From Linum tenue (lineage: Eukaryota > Streptophyta > Magnoliopsida > Malpighiales > Linaceae): a stretch of 64,000 bases of DNA. The notes under the pieces are model-generated. The model did not search any database and had not been told where the DNA came from. It was given only the letters and a program-made list of their open reading frames with translations. A program made the position numbers and the translations under genes. This document shows, in pieces, positions 1-11,060 of this stretch. The stretch is taken from assembly GCA_946122785.1 (NCBI GenBank), contig CAMGYJ010000002.1, forward strand, positions 64,133,703-64,197,702, read 5' to 3'. Position 1 is the stretch's first letter, and every line of letters starts with the position of its first letter.

Positions 1-283
1 TCTCCGTCAACTTTTCTGTTAGTAATGTTGACTAAGTATGACCATAATGAGTTGACTTCCTACGTGGCGGTCAGAATACCATCATTTACTATTTTTAATA
101 AAAAGATTATCGAAAAACAAAACAAAATCCCACCTCTCATATGGACGAAATAAGTAACGGTAACAGAATGAATGCCCAGACTTTGATAAATTATAATACG
201 TTTGGATAATAAATAGAATTTCTATAGGTTTGGTTAAAATAAAAGAATCTGAAAAAGGTTTGGGTAAAAAATAGACATTGCCC
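1..283. mobile_element. MULE-type MITE, right part only (cut by window edge)
   Basis: This stretch matches the complete element at 17054-17425 nearly base for base; position 1 corresponds to 17144. Both end in the same arm, finishing AAAATAGACATTGCCC, at 283. The left terminal inverted repeat lies outside the window, so its target duplication cannot be checked. It has no coding capacity. The few differences from the second copy (single-base changes and one small indel in an A-rich run) suggest both inserted fairly recently. Confidence 0.8.
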
Positions 284-1150
284 AATACTTATCATGCAAT
301 ATACAATATGTATGCATATAGTGTGATGGTGAACACTAAATTATCGTTAATGAGTGGTATGGTATATATAAATTCATGAGCTATACACAAGTGGTCAAAT
401 CGACAAATCCCAATACAATACATGTTGTGATGGCTAAGTAACTCAATCTAAATACAAAAAAACACACCTATTTATATTGAAAAATAAACATCTCTATCAC
501 ACCCAATAAGATAGAAGAGGAACAAATGAAGTCATTCTAGCTTTCACCAACCAGTTGATAAACTGTTGGAATATGTTGCAAATTACAATGCCCATCAATC
601 ACCAGTTATCACACGTAATGAAAGTCCAGGTTAAGGTGCATAATGCAGGATGAAATACAAGATTTGTAAAAAAAAAAAAAGAAGGTTCCCTTCAGCTTAA
701 TTCTCTCTCTACCACTCAGCCTTAGCACCCAGCACTGCATACTCCCTATATATAGGCGGCCAGAAATCCAGACAAGTTTGCTGCCTACACACTAGAATTC
801 GCGACCCTGCAGTGCCACTCTAAGCCATGATCTGCAAAGACCGCTGTTATGGGTTGTGTTTAGGGATAACAATTAAATTAATGATTGTGGGTACCCGACT
901 GTTCCCGATCCAGACAACGCGGGGAATTCCTGTATTGACTGGGTATGGGGCGGGTATATGAGTAAAATTCGCAAAACGTGTGATGCGTATGAGGCGGGTA
1001 CTATTTTAGTCTCCCCCGCCATATAGCCATAGCCATACCCATACTCATATCCGCCCGGCCAAGACCATTTCTCCACATATAAAAACACTTGGATCAAATT
1101 GGATATATCAATGATAGCGAGGGTAACTCAAGAAAATAAATAGTAGAAAT
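284..1150. other. Gene-free, AT-rich flank with a GC-rich repeat patch
   Basis: I see no gene. Positions about 860-1060 form a GC-rich patch with repeated GGGTA, GGCGGG and TATGGG words starting near TAGGGATAACAA. This resembles the ends of non-autonomous hAT elements but lacks a clear partner end. An A-run lies near 668-681. Confidence 0.4.
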
Positions 1151-1779
1151 CAGCGGCGGATCCAGAACACAGAGAAGCATTGGGCTGCATTTCATTAGAA
1201 AATTAGAACCGTAAAAAATAATGATTATAGTTTTTTTTGCAATTTAAATTGTACCCGATAGTATTTTAATTTAGAGAATGCATCAATAATTGGAGTCTAC
1301 AGAGCAATCGACGAGAAATTCATCGCTCATTTTGTTGAGCAAATAAGTTCTCGCATGTTTCATTGTTGAAAAGGTTCTCTTCGTAGTAGCTGTTGAAACG
1401 AGCAGCATCAATACTAGACAAATCAATCGACTAATCAGTTTGCATTGTGTGTCCATCCCTGCATCCACCAGCTGCTCTAGTAAAATTTTAAGGGAACAAA
1501 CCTCATATTTCTCTTAGTCTTTTTCATTTTAAACTTTTAGAATTTTAGGTTTCATTGTTTTTTTAGACGCATTATCTTTGGGGCTGAAATTTCTAGGCTA
1601 AATTTAGAGTGGTGATTTGAATATGTTCATCTGAATCATTTTTCTAGTTATACCCAATCTTATTATAAAATAACACTGAACCGCCTAAAATCAAAAAATT
1701 CATAACGACTATACTAACTACGGATACAGAGGAGGGTTGGGCCGGGGCCCGAGGTGGCCACCCCCTGGATCCGCCACTG
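1151..1779. mobile_element. hAT element with 8-bp target site duplication
   Basis: The element starts CAGCGGCGGATCCAG and ends CTGGATCCGCCACTG, which are imperfect inverted repeats. It is flanked on both sides by GTAGAAAT (1143-1150 and 1780-1787). An 8-bp duplication and CAG-type ends are hallmarks of the hAT superfamily. The 629-bp body carries a scrap of transposase C-terminus on the minus strand, so it is an internally deleted descendant of an autonomous element rather than an unrelated MITE. Confidence 0.88.
1283..1468 (-). pseudogene. hAT transposase C-terminal dimerisation remnant
   Basis: The minus-strand translation contains STATTKRTFSTMKHART followed by LLNKMSDEFLVDC. This is the signature of the hAT C-terminal dimerisation region, where functional copies read close to STATTERAFSAMK and NKMEDEFL. 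The rest of the transposase (BED zinc finger and catalytic core) is absent, so this fragment cannot catalyse transposition. It lies wholly inside the 1151-1779 element, which supports the hAT assignment of that element. Confidence 0.75.
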
Positions 1780-1787
1780 GTAGAAAT

Positions 1788-2736
1788 GCAATTGAGCGGC
1801 CACCCAAATCAAAACCTAACTCTTTTTCATGAACTCTTCCTTCACTATTTCACTTTTTTCTTCGCGTTAACAAGATTATGTTAGTTATTTATTACTAAGA
1901 AGATATCCTAACAATACTATAAGGAGGTTCTTGGCCAGAACCCTCTTAAACTCTATTTTCCTGCGCTGTGCGCAATCCTCGGAAGGAGATATTTGTAAAA
2001 TACAACTGAACTGGCCGTGAGCTAAATTAGGCCGCCAATCAATTGTTCCCTTCCCAAAAAGCCCATTACAGCTCCTACAGTTACTGTGTCAATCTGTCAA
2101 TCCTTTTAATTGCATTCAAACTCATAATCAAACAATAATCATCAAGAAAAGTCGGTTATTTGGTTTTTCTAATTAAACTTTCATGGAACTTACAATAAAA
2201 AAAAACTTTCATGAAGCTGCCTACGTTAATCAAAGCATTATTAATATGATAATATAATGGGTTTCAGAGGCCGAGTATAGCATTATAAATTTCTCTATAT
2301 ATCTTTTAAAATTATGATTAGCAGTTGTATTTCATTGTGGCCATTTAGGTAATGTAGATTATTGTTAGTTTATTAAATTATTAGGTGTATAATTCAAGAT
2401 GCATAACCACTCCTTTATTATTTTTAATTAATCAGTTTTCATTTTTATAATTTAAATTGTAAAATTTTAACTAAAATATTAAATTTATTACATTATATAA
2501 AATTATATTTTGAAATAAAAAAATTGTTTGTCTAGCTTTGGATAGCATCATATATAATAGCATCCGTGACCTATCAATTCTCCTATAATGATACCTGATA
2601 TCTACGATAATTCCTAATTGTATTTCCACTATCATTTTCGTTAGATTGTTATGAAAGTGATTCTCACCTTACTAACTGGACTTTGACTAATCTTCTTATA
2701 GTCAAATCAGAATGATCATGCTACTCCCCACTTAAT
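1788..2736. other. AT-rich gene-free stretch
   Basis: I recognise no gene, RNA or structured repeat here. The sequence is strongly AT-rich, especially 2220-2560, and has no long open frames. Confidence 0.5.
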
Positions 2737-2952
2737 TCATGATCTATTAAGTCGACGAGAAACAAAGTATAAAGAAATCCAACTGAATTGGAAAGCTAGG
2801 ACCCTGGCATCTTCGAGCACACCTCCACTCCGATCATGAGCAAAATCGTCCCCCACCATCCGTCGTATCAATTGTTCTAAGTCCCCATGAAATTTGACAA
2901 AAACAAAGCCATAGGTCAAGCACCATTGTAAAGCATCTCTTAGGGCAAACAT
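2737..2952 (-). pseudogene. RNase H-like (RVT_3) fragment of a LINE-type element
   Basis: The translation has ALRDALQWCLTYGF, then a VKFHGDLEQL segment and a terminal SRRLNRS. This order matches the plant RNase H-like domain found at the C-terminus of many L1-type retrotransposon polyproteins and related host copies (ALRxAL, the ExD strand and the closing R-x-x-N-x-x-A-H). The reading frame stops immediately after LNRS, before the conserved Ala-His. No reverse transcriptase is adjacent. It is a short decayed fragment. Confidence 0.55.
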
Positions 2953-3109
2953 TCCATAACAAACTACCTTGCTATTTTGTAAAATGGATAAGACTATTTG
3001 TTAATTCACATAACAGTGACATAACATGACATGGATGTAAGAGTCTAAGAGAAGAACATATTACTAAATTTAAACACATAATTTTTTTAAATGTTATTAT
3101 CATATAATT

Positions 3110-3404
3110 ACCGGTGGAGTAATGAATGTTTTAGGATAAGATGCTTTGAACCGTATAAAGAATGATTGTCTCTTTGTCAACTTTATGATATAGTAGGTGC
3201 ATTTAGTGTTATAATTGAAAATTTATAGGTAAAATTTTAGGTATTATAATGTCGGATGTACGGGGCGGGTATTACCCAAGAGATCCTGAAACCCACGAGT
3301 ATGGAGATGGGTTTGTAAAACCTTCTCCAGCATAGGTATGGATATTTGAATGCAAGGATGGAGATGATTTAGGCAAACTCGCCCCATTACCATCCCTTGT
3401 GCTG
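3110..3404 (-). repeat. Uninterrupted copy of a hAT-like dispersed repeat
   Basis: Read on the minus strand this begins AGGGATGGTAATGGGG and continues through GGGTTTC and GGGTAATACCCG words. It then aligns first with 7401-7572 and, without a break, with 9712-about 9840 on the plus strand. It is therefore the unoccupied counterpart of the interrupted copy B and defines where the 2.1-kb insertion entered. The superfamily is inferred from the TAGGGATG-type end only; I could not find a target duplication. Confidence 0.6.
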
Positions 3405-4051
3405 CAGGCTGCAAGTGGTTTCGCAGGCTAGGGATCATAGACGCAATCTTAGTCCTGGCTCAAATACAAAGGGCCATAAAATTGACCGTGACATCTTTTG
3501 CTTCTCTCTTGTGTTTCCTTTTAAGAGCTAGACCTATTATATTAGACCTAAAAATGAAAATTTTCCATCAGGCTCCTTATGCTCTGGTCAATATGGCTGG
3601 ATTAAACAACGATGTCAACGTTACAGTTATCTTTCGGGTTCAAGAAGAAAACAAAGTTGGCTGATAAGAGCAAATGTTGTTCAGTAACAGATCCAATAGC
3701 AACAGTACGTTGACGACCCAAGAACAAATAATGAACTACTATTTGGCTCAAGTTGGCTGTTGAAACTACCAAAAAATTATGGAATGCCAGAGCTTTGCTG
3801 GTAAACAAGCACATGCTGATGGGTTCTGAATTCTAACATTATATCAGCCTCTTTTTTTCTACACCATCCTTTGGCCGAGGGCTGAGCCAATCCCATTTTC
3901 AATTCACAAAATCGGAACTTCTCTCCAAGCAACTGTATTTGTTGAAGTCCAGGCCAAACCTTGGCTTGTAGTTTCTGCTGCCAAATAAGATAAAAAGAAT
4001 GCCAAAGATCAAGAACTAACCCAACCTACTATATCTAGTTAGATCGTTTCA
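3405..4051. other. 3' flank of the PfkB kinase gene
   Basis: No separate gene is supported here. The part next to 4051 is the likely 3' UTR of the minus-strand kinase. The remainder has only short unsupported open frames. Confidence 0.45.
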
Positions 4052-7027
4052 TCAACAAGCCAATTTGCCCTCTAACCGTGCCGATTCAAGCTTTGGTAGC
4101 AGTTCAGAGACCACGTTTCTCAAAGTGGCATGGCTCGGAGAATTGCTGCTTCCATTTAAGGCCATGTTTGAGAGAAACGTGACCTCATGGTCCGTTTTGA
4201 CATTTCTTACAAGCAACTCCTTCCAAAATGCATCATCCTCCTGGATGTTTGATTCTCTTAGAATGTCAATTACCCGCTCCAAGGTAGCAACGTGACGACC
4301 AGCACCACAGCCCATAGCAGTTGCAGCGCCCACAGCGTTGGCAATGGCCAAGGTATTTACAAATGGCAGATTGTGTATATAGCCAAATGCCACAGCAGCG
4401 ACGAAGCTATCTCCACAACCGACTGTGTCCATGACATCAACCTGTCCATAGTTTCTATTTATCAGTTTCTGCACTACCAACATTACACAAATTCATAAAC
4501 GAAGAGCATGAACAACAGAGCATACTTGTCAAATTCCTTGATCTATGCTATAGGTAAGAGATATGGAAGATGCTATCATTGCAAATATCGAAAAGAAAAA
4601 AAGCGGATAGATTGCAGGAAACAATCCAAATTGTCAAACCTGATCAGTGTAACTGTGTAAGGACTACAGTTTTCCTGGAAATTTCTGAAAATTTGATGTA
4701 ATGCGAGCAAGCCATCAGTCAATTACTGCAAGCCTACGAAGGAACTTTACCTTAAATGCAGGCGCACAGGATATAGTTGATGCAGTGACTAGAATTGATC
4801 CCTTCGAACCCATTTTTACGATCACCCATTTAGTCCGTACTCCATTCCGAAGCAACTCCTGTCCGGCCAATACTGGATCTCCTATGCCTGTTAATGACTC
4901 AGCCTGACAGATGGAGTAAATGATGCTAAGTTAGTACGCTAGTAACCTACTTTTCATACAAAGTTCAAATGCTGACAAGAACAGACGCTTAGTATTCTAG
5001 AAGCACATGAACAAATAAGATAAACGACTAAGCTAAAAAATAAAATCATTATAATTAAACCAGTAAATTGACGAAATGGCAGGAACTGGAAAAATGAAAC
5101 ATGATTAAAAAATGAAACGCAAAACCCATGACCTAATAAGATTGGCAGTGAAACACACTCTGACATACAATGTGGAACCACATTACAAAGCAGGACCGGA
5201 ACTGGATATAGTTAGTTAATTGTTAAGACTAAGAGGCACTACGCAGAATTAGATAACAAAATTGAACCCAAACTTCTTAACTTTCTCCATACCAGTCTAG
5301 TATTTTGAGCATCAGCAATACACTCTCAACCCTCCACATGCAGCCTACTGTCATTACTTGTGAAAGATGACAGACAAATTGCAATCCCTGACTAATTTCA
5401 TTGGCTCCAAAGTGTTCCACCCAAATCCACCACAATGTTTATATTGCTTTTTCAGCGATAAGAACAGTTGAAAACCATAAGAAATCCCTCAATCATAAGG
5501 AAAAGTGACGATCCAGATACTGAAATAACACAGTGTTGACACTATAGACATCTCGCGCAAATGGAATAAAAGCATCAAACATACACATTCAATGCATCAT
5601 GCATACACCTTGGAGACACTGGTGAAGTAGAACAATGTAAATCATACGAGTTCAAACCTGCTGTTCCAACATCAATGATTTAGACACAGTGGTGGTAATG
5701 CACGGAACTAAAACTAATTAAGAATTCCAAGCTTCCTGGTTAAGATGCTTAAGAATAAGCATGAGGATTCAGAATGACGGGAAGACGATGTTCGTGAGTG
5801 CTAATTCACTAAAGCTTCTAGTTTCCGGACTACTAGGGATGAGAGAAAAGCAATAGTAACATAAGAAGCATTCAACAGATCATACCTCATCACTTGTCAG
5901 AAGTAGAACATCGCTCATCTTCAACAATTGCCTAAGTGCATGTTGTTCTTCCACCGTTCCATTCGAAAGGCTCCTTCCGCGTGGACCGGGATCAAAGAAA
6001 ACAGAGGTCCCAACTTCAATAGCATAATCCAGAGCTGAGACAACCACACCAGGGGAGAATTCATCAAAGCCATAACCATTGCAGAAAAGAATCTTAGACT
6101 GACTAATAGCCATCTTTGCCGGCCCTGACAATTTGCTCATCCAGCTAAACGCTGGATCCTCACGAAAATCAGCTCGACTGAGAAATGAAGACCACAAAAA
6201 GGAATCAGGAAACCATTTCAAGTCACAACTTACAACCAATTTTGTCATATCCTTCTCGTCGTAGAAGATGAACACGCACAACAATTTACCTACAAAATCC
6301 ATGTCTTTGAAGAGGATCAACCAGAACCCAACACAGAAGAGTCTCGTAGGCGGCACTTGAAGTGTCTACAGCATCACCGTCCTCAGTCATCTCAACCATC
6401 CTAATCCGCTCGTCTCGAAGCACATCCAAAAGGAACTGCCCATATATCTCGCCCCCAATATGACCGATCGTGGCGCAGTGAAGGCCCAGCCTAGCAGCCG
6501 CTATAACCACATTGCAATTGCCACCAGCTTCCCAAAATCGCTACACAACAAGGGGAAAGCTGAGGAACATTTCATACAATTCCGATTCCGTAGCCGAAAA
6601 ACAAAAAAGAAAAGAACAGAAGAGAGCCGAAAACCTTATCCGGTGGAGAAGCGGAGAGGCGTTCCATATACGCGAGGCGAGCATCGCGTTGGCGAGGGGG
6701 TAACTCGGGGACGTTCAGAACGATGTCGACGCAGAGATTTCCAAGAGTAGCGACGTCGACGACCTTGGGACCAAAGCTCCGGAGCTTCCCATGGGAGACA
6801 GCGGCGTCGTTCCTAAGAGAGGTTGAACAATGGGCAGATGAAGAAGAGAGGTCGGTGTCGCGGGAAGTGAGGCCAAAGGAGTGGATAGAATGGCCGGCGG
6901 CGGCGGAAGGAGAATACGGCAATGGTGGGAGGGAGAGGAGCCTAGGGTTTGGAAGAAAAGGTGCATGACGAGGAGGAGAAGGGAGCAAGGATTTGAAGGA
7001 TGGAGCTGGTGTGGTGAGGTGATGCAT
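4052..7027 (-). CDS. NARA5: Plastid PfkB-type carbohydrate kinase, NARA5-like
   Basis: Five coding exons on the minus strand: 7027-6635, 6540-6290, 6177-5886, 4903-4751 and 4441-4052. They give 1479 nt and 492 residues with all junctions in frame. The Ser/Pro-rich first ~85 residues, starting MHHLTTPAP, look like a chloroplast transit peptide. PfkB features follow: GNLCVDIVLN near 97, the substrate motif EAGGNCN near 135-141, and the second PfkB signature DTVGCGDS at 368-375, where Asp374 is the expected catalytic base. Order and wording closely resemble Arabidopsis NARA5, needed for normal expression of plastid-encoded photosynthesis genes; its substrate is not established. An in-frame upstream start at 7342 exists, but the MHHL start fits a transit peptide better. 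The whole upstream side beyond 7.4 kb is transposon sequence. Confidence 0.88.
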
Positions 7028-7329
7028 CCAAGTGAAAACTGAGGAGGAAGAAAGGTGTAGAGGAGAAGAGTGAGGTCGGAGGGAAGAAGAAAGGACTAAA
7101 CTGCGGCGAAGAAGAAGAAGAGCGGGACCGCAGAAGGGAATTGCAGGCAGATGGACAAGTTTGAGCGGATGAATTTTGGAAACTAAAAAGTTTCTGATTT
7201 TTTTTCCCCCCGTGAATCCGAACAAAAATGGGGATAACAATATTTTCGCCCGGAAAGAGAACAAGTGGGGAAAATCAAAATGAATGCTGGGACTAGGAGT
7301 AGGATCTAATCCACCGCCGCCGAAACCGA
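7028..7329. promoter_or_regulatory. Short spacer between two divergent start codons
   Basis: About 300 bp separate the NARA5-like start (minus strand, 7027) from a plus-strand ATG at 7330. The spacer has purine-rich tracts, equivalently CT-rich 5' leader sequence on the minus strand. If the plus-strand exon is real, this is a bidirectional promoter. No TATA box stands out. Confidence 0.35.
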
Positions 7330-7390
7330 ATGGCGTCGGCATTCGGCACCTCCCGCCGCGGCGACATCTACGATTACCAGATTCTTGTTG
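7330..7390 (+). CDS. Candidate first coding exon of an unidentified, interrupted gene
   Basis: ATG at 7330 opens a GC-rich frame reading MASAFGTSRRGDIYDYQILV and meets a donor-like G|GTGCGT at 7390/7391. Ten bases later the hAT-like repeat begins, so any following intron is filled with transposon DNA and I could find no convincing second exon before the MYOB gene. Composition and length suit a plant first exon, and placement opposite NARA5 suggests a head-to-head pair. I do not recognise the protein. It could equally be chance coding in NARA5 upstream DNA. Confidence 0.3.
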
Positions 7391-8212
7391 GTGCGTCGAA
7401 TAGGGATGACAATGGCGCAGGTTCGGGACGGGTTATCTAAACTATTTACATCTCATGCTGTGTGGGAGGAAGGTTTTGCAAACTCATCCTCATACCTGTG
7501 ACCTGTGGGTTTCGATTACCCATAGGTAATACCCGCTCTGTACATCCAACATCATTATATCTAAGACTTTACGGGGTCGTTTGGAAGTTGTGATTGTTAG
7601 AGTTGTGTTTGTTGAATATATGTATTGTGCATAATACAATGTTTGGAAGTGTCAAAATGTAAAACAATGCATGCATTGTTTTAGGTAGGTCCCACCAACA
7701 ATTAAAAAAAAATGATGCATTATACAATCTCAACTAAGGGGTCGTTTGGAAGTTGCGTATGCTAAATCATTGTATTGTTATGAATCACTATGATATAAAT
7801 GCATGCATTGATATAATAGATGCATTTTGAAATTACATTGTTTGGTTGTTGAGATTATAATTTATGAATTGATTGTTATAAAGTTATTTTATAAGGAACT
7901 GTCATATTTGTCCTCTACTTTTAATATAAAACAAAAAGAACTATGGACATAATTGGAAAAAGTAAAGGTGCTCAATTATTAAACCAACAATCACAACAGA
8001 TTGTACAATCCCTCATTTTTGTTGATTGTTGGTGGGACCCACACAAAACTTTTAGTTGTGATTCTTCAAATTGATGTATTAGGTCAATTAATAGTGTATT
8101 ATCATTTGATGTATTGATTCAATGCATGTATTAGAAAAATACTTTGTTTGGAAGGGCAATGATGAAACAAAAAGTAGGGTAGACAATCCCTCGTTAACAA
8201 TTTCACCTTTTA

Positions 8213-8863
8213 GACTATCCACAATGGTGGAAGGGAAAAAAGGAAAAAAAGGATGGGGGAAGAATAATGGCCACAATAGGTGGTAGGGAAAAAAGGGTAT
8301 TGGGGAGGGTTTTTTTTTTCAAAATCAATCTAGAGTTGATATGATAACTTTATTTTGATAATTTATTCATTATTTTTATATAGGTAGTATTAATTAATTA
8401 AGACGAACATTTCGATATAATTTTTTTTTAATTTAGACATAAAATTTTTTATCACTAATTATATGTGATGTCATCAATGGAAGAAAGTGAAGAATGAATT
8501 CTATTTATAGAGCTAAAAAAAATATGGCCGTTGAAAATATGACCGTTGGAAAAATAGCCGGTGGAAATTTGGCGGTTGTAGAATATGGCCGTTGGCCAAT
8601 AACTCATAAAAATCCAATAAGAAAACCATAAAACAATTTTTAAAAAGAAAAAACAAAAAAAAAACCCACCCACATGGTCCCCCCTTCCCTTCCTCCTCCC
8701 ACCCATCTGGACCCACTTCCCCTCCTTCTTTTAACCTCTAGCGCAGGAGGAACCCTCCCCTTCTTTCCCTTTTATCCTTTTTTCCATAATATTCATCCCT
8801 ATTGTGAGTCATCTTCTCCTTTCCCCCTTTTATCCTCTTTTTCCCTTCTTGTTGTGGACAATC
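8213..8863. mobile_element. Non-autonomous PIF/Harbinger element with TTA duplication
   Basis: The ends are GACTATCCACAATGGTGGAA and, reverse-complemented from the right, GATTGTCCACAACAAGAAGG. They are flanked by TTA at 8210-8212 and 8864-8866. Inside, a TATTTATAGAGC box is followed by several GGCCGTTG-type words, an arrangement I associate with the promoter side of PIF/Pong-type elements. No transposase frame survives. It sits inside the larger MITE cluster. Confidence 0.72.
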
Positions 8864-8877
8864 TTAGTAGAGATTTA

Positions 8878-9219
8878 GGGATTGTTTGGAAGTTGTGATT
8901 CTTCAAATTGATGTATTGATACAATTAGTGTATTATCATTTGATGTATTGAATCAATTGATGTATTAGGCAAATATCTTGTTTGGAGGTTTAGATTGTGT
9001 TTTTGTTCTAAAGGTAAAAAAGTTAGTTTTGAGTGATTGTGAAGAATCTCAACAAAAAGTAGAGATTGTAAATCCCTCAATATTGAGTGATTGTGGTGGG
9101 ACCTCCAAAAAGTAAATACATGTATTCTAGTTCTATATACGTCAAAAAAACGACTTAATCTCACAAATACATGAATTAAGTCAATACACCATTTGAAATC
9201 ACAACTTCCAAACGACCCC
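8878..9219. mobile_element. 342-bp MITE with TTA duplication
   Basis: The left end GGGATTGTTTGGAAGTTGTG and the reverse-complemented right end GGGGTCGTTTGGAAGTTGTG are nearly identical. TTA flanks both sides (8875-8877 and 9220-9222). It has no coding capacity. It begins only 12 bp after the preceding PIF element's duplication, showing repeated insertion into the same small interval. Confidence 0.75.
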
Positions 9220-9949
9220 TTATAATCATTCATTTTGAGTGATTGTAGGTGGGCCCAACAAAAAGGTAATGCATGCATTCTAACTCAAAGTGAACCAAAA
9301 AAACGACTTAATCTTATCATTACATGTATTTGCTAAATACCTCACTTCAAATCTCAACCTCCAAACAACCCCTAAACGTTGTATTGTGGACAATGCATGT
9401 ATTTAACAAATACAACAATAACAATCGCAACTTCCAAACGACCCCTAAAAGTTGAGATTGTTGGTTTTAGATTTGTGTCACCTTTTTCTTTCTATTTATA
9501 TCCCTAATAGTTTTTGTCTTATTCTAAAAGTTGAGGGTAAATGTGAGAATTCCCCATAAAAGTAACTTTATGTAATCAGTGCATAAAGCAGAATCTCAAC
9601 AATCAAACAATGTATTGGTAAAATGCATCCATTGTATCAATAAATGCATTTTATATTATGGTGATTCGTTACAATGCAACGATTTAACATTCGCAACTTC
9701 CAAACGACCCCGTATGTAAATTTTCAATTATAACGCTAAAGAGACCTACTATAACATTAAGTCAACAAAGATGCAATCATTCTTAATACGGTTCAAATCG
9801 TATGATCCTAAAACATATATTAATCAATAAGATGGAGTATAATATTTTCCAAATCATTAATTTTTAACTCTAATACATCTACTAATTAATTTTAACTAAC
9901 ATAATTATCTTGTTAACAATAGGAAAAAGTGAGAATGAAGGGATAATTG

Positions 9950-10690
9950 ACGTAAAAGCGGACAAGCCGGCACGGTTTTACTCTTGAGTGTCCTCCCCAA
10001 AAGGCCTCGTACTAATTGGGCTAGGTGGACACTAATATACAAAGGTTTCTTCCCTTGTATCTCCGATGTGGTACTTGGATTGTCTCATAACAATCCTCCC
10101 CTCAAGACAAGGACCACGAACTTCGTGTCATCTCCTCAGCGATTATCTTGATCCGCCAGACGCCTTGTATCGATGGGCTTCTCGGTACAAGGACTTTATC
10201 AGACGAGAACTCTCTTTGATCTGCTTCCCTAATGGGGAACTCTCTTTGATCTGCCAAGCCCAAACATGGATCTCTCCTAGATCCACCAAACGGACGCGAA
10301 TCACCTTTGATCCGCCAGACAAGCGCAGATCTCAAACCCCGAGGTCACTGAACGAGGGTCCCACCACGTCCAGCGTCCCAGATCCGTCAAACCAGGCTCT
10401 GATACCACTTGTCACAAATCGGGCTGCTCCATTAGTACGATATTGTCCGCTTTGGGCCAAGCCCACACTATTTTTACTCTTGGGTGTCCTCCCCAAAATG
10501 CCTCGTACTAATGAGCTTGGTGGACACTTATATACAAGGGTTCCTTGCCTTGTATATCCGATGTGGTACTTGGATTGTCCCATAACCATCCTCCCCTCAA
10601 GACAAGGACTCGTGTCCTCCCCCTCGGCGATTATCTTGATCCGCCAGATACCTTGTATCAATGGGCCTCTCGTTACAAGGATTTTTCAAG
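9950..10690 (-). mobile_element. TRIM-like LTR retroelement, tandem LTR-internal arrangement
   Basis: A block at about 9960-10135 is repeated at 10450-10640, sharing CCTCGTACTAAT, CTTGTAT and GATGTGGTACTTGGATTGTC. Read on the minus strand, 10409-10395 is AGTGGTATCAGAGCC, the initiator-Met-tRNA primer binding site. It lies next to an LTR ending in CA that spans 10410-10587. The reverse of ATCCTCCCCTCAAG at 10093 and 10588 is a purine tract preceding each LTR. The order on the plus strand is partial LTR (to 10092), internal (to 10409), LTR (to 10587), partial internal. The internal part is about 320 bp and noncoding, typical of TRIM elements. Confidence 0.7.
10395..10409 (-). other. Primer binding site of the TRIM-like element
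   Basis: On the minus strand the sequence is AGTGGTATCAGAGCC, complementary to the 3' region of plant initiator methionine tRNA. It directly follows the LTR terminus. Confidence 0.7.
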
Positions 10691-10739
10691 TTACGGGCAT
10701 GGTTACGTAATTCCAGTTACACGGTCATACTACACGGCA

Positions 10740-11060
10740 GTGTAAAATCATATCTTGCCCGCGCACGGCCACCTCGCACGGCCGAGTAAAATAATGAGCA
10801 GGCCGCATAAAATCCTCAGCTTTCCGTTGAACGTCCTAACTTCATCCAATCGACCCTGAACTCGTATCCAAACCTTCATTCACGTACTAGGACATGAAAT
10901 ATCACTAATAAGAACAACCTAGCTGGAAATCGGTTTAAAACACAAGAAACGAGCCTCAAAGAATATAAGAATGGTGGACGAAAACATGTGCACATATAGA
11001 GTCATCAAATCCCCCCACACTTAACCGTTTGCTTGTCCCCAAGCAAACCTGGCTCAAACC
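10740..11060 (-). mobile_element. Ty3-type (Athila/Tat-like) 3' end scrap
   Basis: Read on the minus strand, 11050-11000 contains GCTTGGGGACAAGCAAACG followed by TTAAGTGTGGGGGGATTTGA. This matches the stretch before the 3' LTR in Athila/Tat lineage elements. No gag, pol or LTR could be delimited around it, so it is a fragment. Confidence 0.5.

Larger units (their letters stand above)
7573..9711. mobile_element. Nested cluster of PIF/Harbinger-like MITEs
   Basis: The block begins GGGGTCGTTTGGAAGTTG and ends with its reverse complement, CAACTTCCAAACGACCCC in near-exact form. Further copies of the same end occur at about 7737 (after TAA), 8878, 9219 (before TTA), 9358-9373 and 9434-9448 (both before TAA). 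Three-base TAA/TTA flanks fit PIF/Harbinger insertion preference. Internal segments rich in TGATGTATT and AATGCATG recur at 8052-8150 and 8899-8985. The outer 7573/9711 pair lacks a matching 3-bp flank, so that boundary is less certain than the inner ones. Confidence 0.65.
7401..9840 (+). mobile_element. Interrupted copy B of the hAT-like repeat (host of nested insertions)
   Basis: The copy starts TAGGGATGACAATGG at 7401. Its two halves, 7401-7572 and 9712-about 9840, are contiguous in the opposite-strand copy at 3110-3404. Everything between is inserted later. The exact right end is blurred, and no 8-bp duplication was found, so the superfamily is provisional. Confidence 0.6.

Noticed and set aside
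6460..6968. Plus-strand open frames opposite NARA5 exons 1-2
   Set aside because: Mirror frames of GC-rich coding DNA; splice signals and PfkB motifs are on the minus strand.
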